The notes beneath the pieces are model-generated. The model was not told the origin of the DNA. It made no database searches and was given only the letters and a program-made list of their open reading frames with translations. The position numbers and the translations under genes are program-made. A stretch of DNA of 64,000 nucleotides from the NCBI GenBank assembly GCA_963772335.1, contig CAVYXF010000001.1:1302001-1366000 (forward strand), written 5' to 3'. Shown piece by piece: positions 62,365 through 64,000 of the stretch (positions are counted from its first letter, which is position 1; each line of letters begins with the position of its first letter). The stretch comes from CAVYXF01 sp963772335. Lineage in GTDB: Bacteria; Pseudomonadota; Alphaproteobacteria; Rhizobiales; Rhodomicrobiaceae.

Positions 62365-62901
62365 TCAAACCGCTGTCTGCAATCGGGATTTGAGGCGCTT
62401 CTTCGCCTCGTGCAGATGCCAGGAGACGGTTTTCTCCCGGCATCCCATCACGTGGGCGGCCTCGGAATGGCTGAGCTCCTCGCCATAGACCAGAAGCACG
62501 GCATCGCGCTGCTGGCCCGGTAGCGCCCGCACTGCCTCCCAGATCTCTGCGCCGGCGACCAGCTCTTCGGGGGAAGGCTCGCGCTCCTGCGCAGCATCTA
62601 TCAGCGCCACGATCTTTGCCGGCTCGAGCGGCATCATCTTTTGCCCGGCCCGCAACCGATCATTCGCCGTGGTGAAGGTGATGCGCCAGAGCCAGGTGGT
62701 GAAACTTGCCTCACCGCGGAAGCTCCGGATCGCGGTCGCCAGCTTCACGCACACGTCCTGCGCCACGTCCTCGGCCTGGGCGCGCGAGCCGCAGAGCCGC
62801 CAGGCGAGACGATAGATGCGGTCATAATGGCGCTCGATGAGCGCCGTGAACGATACGCGGCACCCACCTGCTGCCTTCTCCGCCAGCGCCTGATCGTTCA
62901 T
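62365..62901 (-). CDS. ECF-type RNA polymerase sigma factor
   Basis: 178 residues. Sigma region 2 spans about 17-85 (FTALIERHYDRIYRLAWRLC, DVAQDVCVKLATAIRSF, FTTWLWRI) and region 4 spans about 118-170 (LPGQQRDAVLLVYGEELSHS, GCREKTVSWHLHEAKKRLK). Regions 1 and 3 are absent, as in ECF factors. It is coupled to the VWA gene. The two-box element upstream suggests that it reads its own promoter. The controlling signal is unknown; the VWA protein's N-terminus is the likely anti-sigma. Confidence 0.92.
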   Translation of the reverse strand: MNDQALAEKAAGGCRVSFTALIERHYDRIYRLAWRLCGSRAQAEDVAQDVCVKLATAIRSFRGEASFTTWLWRITFTTANDRLRAGQKMMPLEPAKIVALIDAAQEREPSPEELVAGAEIWEAVRALPGQQRDAVLLVYGEELSHSEAAHVMGCREKTVSWHLHEAKKRLKSRLQTAV

Positions 62902-62942
62902 GCGCCCACCAGCGTGATGCTCCCGTCTCCTCGGCCATTAGC

Positions 62943-62974
62943 CATGAGACGGGGCGCTGCGCAATTTCCTTGGG
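62943..62974 (-). promoter_or_regulatory. Two-box promoter-like element upstream of the ECF sigma gene
   Basis: On the minus strand: CCCAAGGAAA, eight variable bases, CGCCCCGTCTCATG, about 42 bases before the sigma-factor start. It is identical in both boxes to the element at 62183-62214. This bipartite conservation with a free spacer is the pattern of an autoregulated ECF promoter. Confidence 0.65.
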
Positions 62975-63110
62975 CCGCGTGGTAATTTTTTGTGGAAGCG
63001 AAGAAAGTCGGCGGATGGCTAATACCAACGCTCGTTGAGCGTAAACTCATTTGCAGGATTCCCCCTTGCCGCGAATTGTGATTCACCATGGAAAACGGGG
63101 GAGGTTTTCC

Positions 63111-64000
63111 ATGGGCGCTGCGATCCGGCTTCGTTCGGACTATTCGGGGGATGATCTGCGCCGGCTTGCAAAGGCGAGCCGCGAGGGAGCGCAGACACGG
63201 CGGTTGCTGGCATTGGCAGCGATTTACGACGGCGCCAGTCGCAGCATGGCGGCAAAGATTGGCGGCGTGGGCCTGCAAATCATTCGGGATTGGGTTGTAC
63301 GCTTCAATGAGCGTGGCCCTGACGGGTTGCTGGACCGCAAGGCTCCCGGCAAGACGCCGCTGCTGACCGATGCGTGGCGCGCTGCCTTGAGCCGGATCGT
63401 CGAGGAAGGACCGAAACCTTATCTGGATGGCGTCGTGCGCTGGCGGCTGCTCGATCTGGCGCAATGGCTGTGGGAAGAATTTGGGGTATCGGTGAGCCGG
63501 CAGACGCTCGGGCGGGAATTGCGTGCGATGGGCTTCCGTAAACTGTCGGCCCGCCCACGCCATTATGCGCAGAATGCTGAAGCCATTGAGGAATTCAAAA
63601 AAACTTCCCCGCCGAGCTGGCGGCGGTCCGGGACAAGATTGGGACAGATGTCGAAATAGAAATCTGGTTCCAGGACGAAGCCCGGATCGGGCAGAAGAAC
63701 AAGATAACCCGCCGCTGGGCGCGGCGTGGAACCCGGCCCCGTGCGCCGCAGGATCAGCGCACGAAGTGGGCTTACATTTTCGGCGCCATCTGCCCGGCGA
63801 AAGGCAAAGGCGCCGGCCTCGTCATGCCCTGGTGCGACACGCCCGCCATGCAGGCGCATCTGCACGAGATCAGCGCCGCGGTGGACCCCGGCGCGCATGC
63901 GGTCATTATGCTCGACCAGGCCGGATGGCATATGTCGGCCAGGCTCGAAGTGCCCCGCAACATTACCCTTCTGCCGCTGCCACCCCGTTCGCCGGAATTG
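63111..64000 (+). mobile_element. IS630-family transposase, two frames joined by an A7 slip site (right end outside window)
   Basis: The first frame starts at ATG 63111 after GGGAGG. It has the winged helix typical of IS630/Tc1 (RRLLALAAIYDGASRSMAAK and WVVRFNERGPDGLLDRKAPG) and ends at 63659. A run of seven A at 63597-63603 allows a -1 shift into the second frame, which carries the DDE core: Asp in EIWFQDEARIG and Asp in HAVIMLDQAGWHMS. The left terminal repeat was not identified; it lies somewhere in 62980-63090. The element is cut by the window end, so its integrity is unknown. Confidence 0.85.

Overview
This 64 kb window looks chromosomal and comes from a GC-rich alphaproteobacterium, most likely of the order Hyphomicrobiales (Rhizobiales). 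The evidence is the gene content: a fixNOQP-fixGHIS (cbb3 oxidase) cluster beside a hybrid FixL / OmpR-type regulator / FixK cassette, a chvE-gguA-gguB sugar transporter, a C-P lyase (phn) locus, and an inverted pair of palindromic elements of the CTCTCCCC...GGTGAGGGG kind common in this order. The genus cannot be fixed from the window.

Layout. Bases 1-6100 hold a partial serine hydrolase, a slipin, two overlapping tRNA-like sequences, a secreted CAP protein, an AmiD-type amidase and a DjlA-like co-chaperone. Bases 6471-11017 hold a small membrane protein, an EamA exporter coupled to a hotdog thioesterase, a flavin oxidase divergent from an AraC regulator, and a leftover 3' piece of a second thioesterase gene. 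Bases 11034-16249 are a LacI regulator divergent from a sugar ABC operon. Bases 16545-22167 hold a DJ-1/PfpI protein, a lone receiver domain, an SH3 protein with an Arg/Glu/His-rich tail, and an EAL phosphodiesterase followed by a blue-light BLUF protein.

Bases 22319-42287 form one oxygen-responsive block. Three FixK/FNR-type boxes are visible, in front of a universal stress protein plus ion channel pair, in front of ccoNOQP, and in front of a haem-PAS (FixL-like) hybrid kinase. The kinase lies beside an OmpR-family regulator and a FixK gene. A direct repeat resembling the FxkR site lies in front of fixK. The likely circuit is: low O2, FixL-like kinase, FxkR-like regulator, FixK, then cbb3 oxidase, stress protein and the kinase itself.

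Bases 42326-46225 are gguB-gguA-chvE. Bases 46458-52833 are a wrecked phosphonate locus: phnL, a GNAT gene, phnJ, phnI, phnH, phnC, phnD, phnE and a hexapeptide acetyltransferase are all truncated or frameshifted, while one HAD hydrolase inside it is intact. Bases 53040-64000 hold a diguanylate cyclase/phosphodiesterase with an MHYT-like sensor, a pentapeptide-repeat/DnaJ fusion with a 42-bp minisatellite, a VUT-family transporter, a UDP-glucuronate decarboxylase, an ECF sigma factor with a von Willebrand-A protein, and an IS630-type element that runs off the right edge.

The most striking small signal is a pair of identical two-box elements (14 nt + 8-nt variable spacer + 10 nt), one upstream of the ECF sigma gene and one inside the next gene. 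They look like the sigma factor's own promoters. No CRISPR array or recognisable phage was seen.
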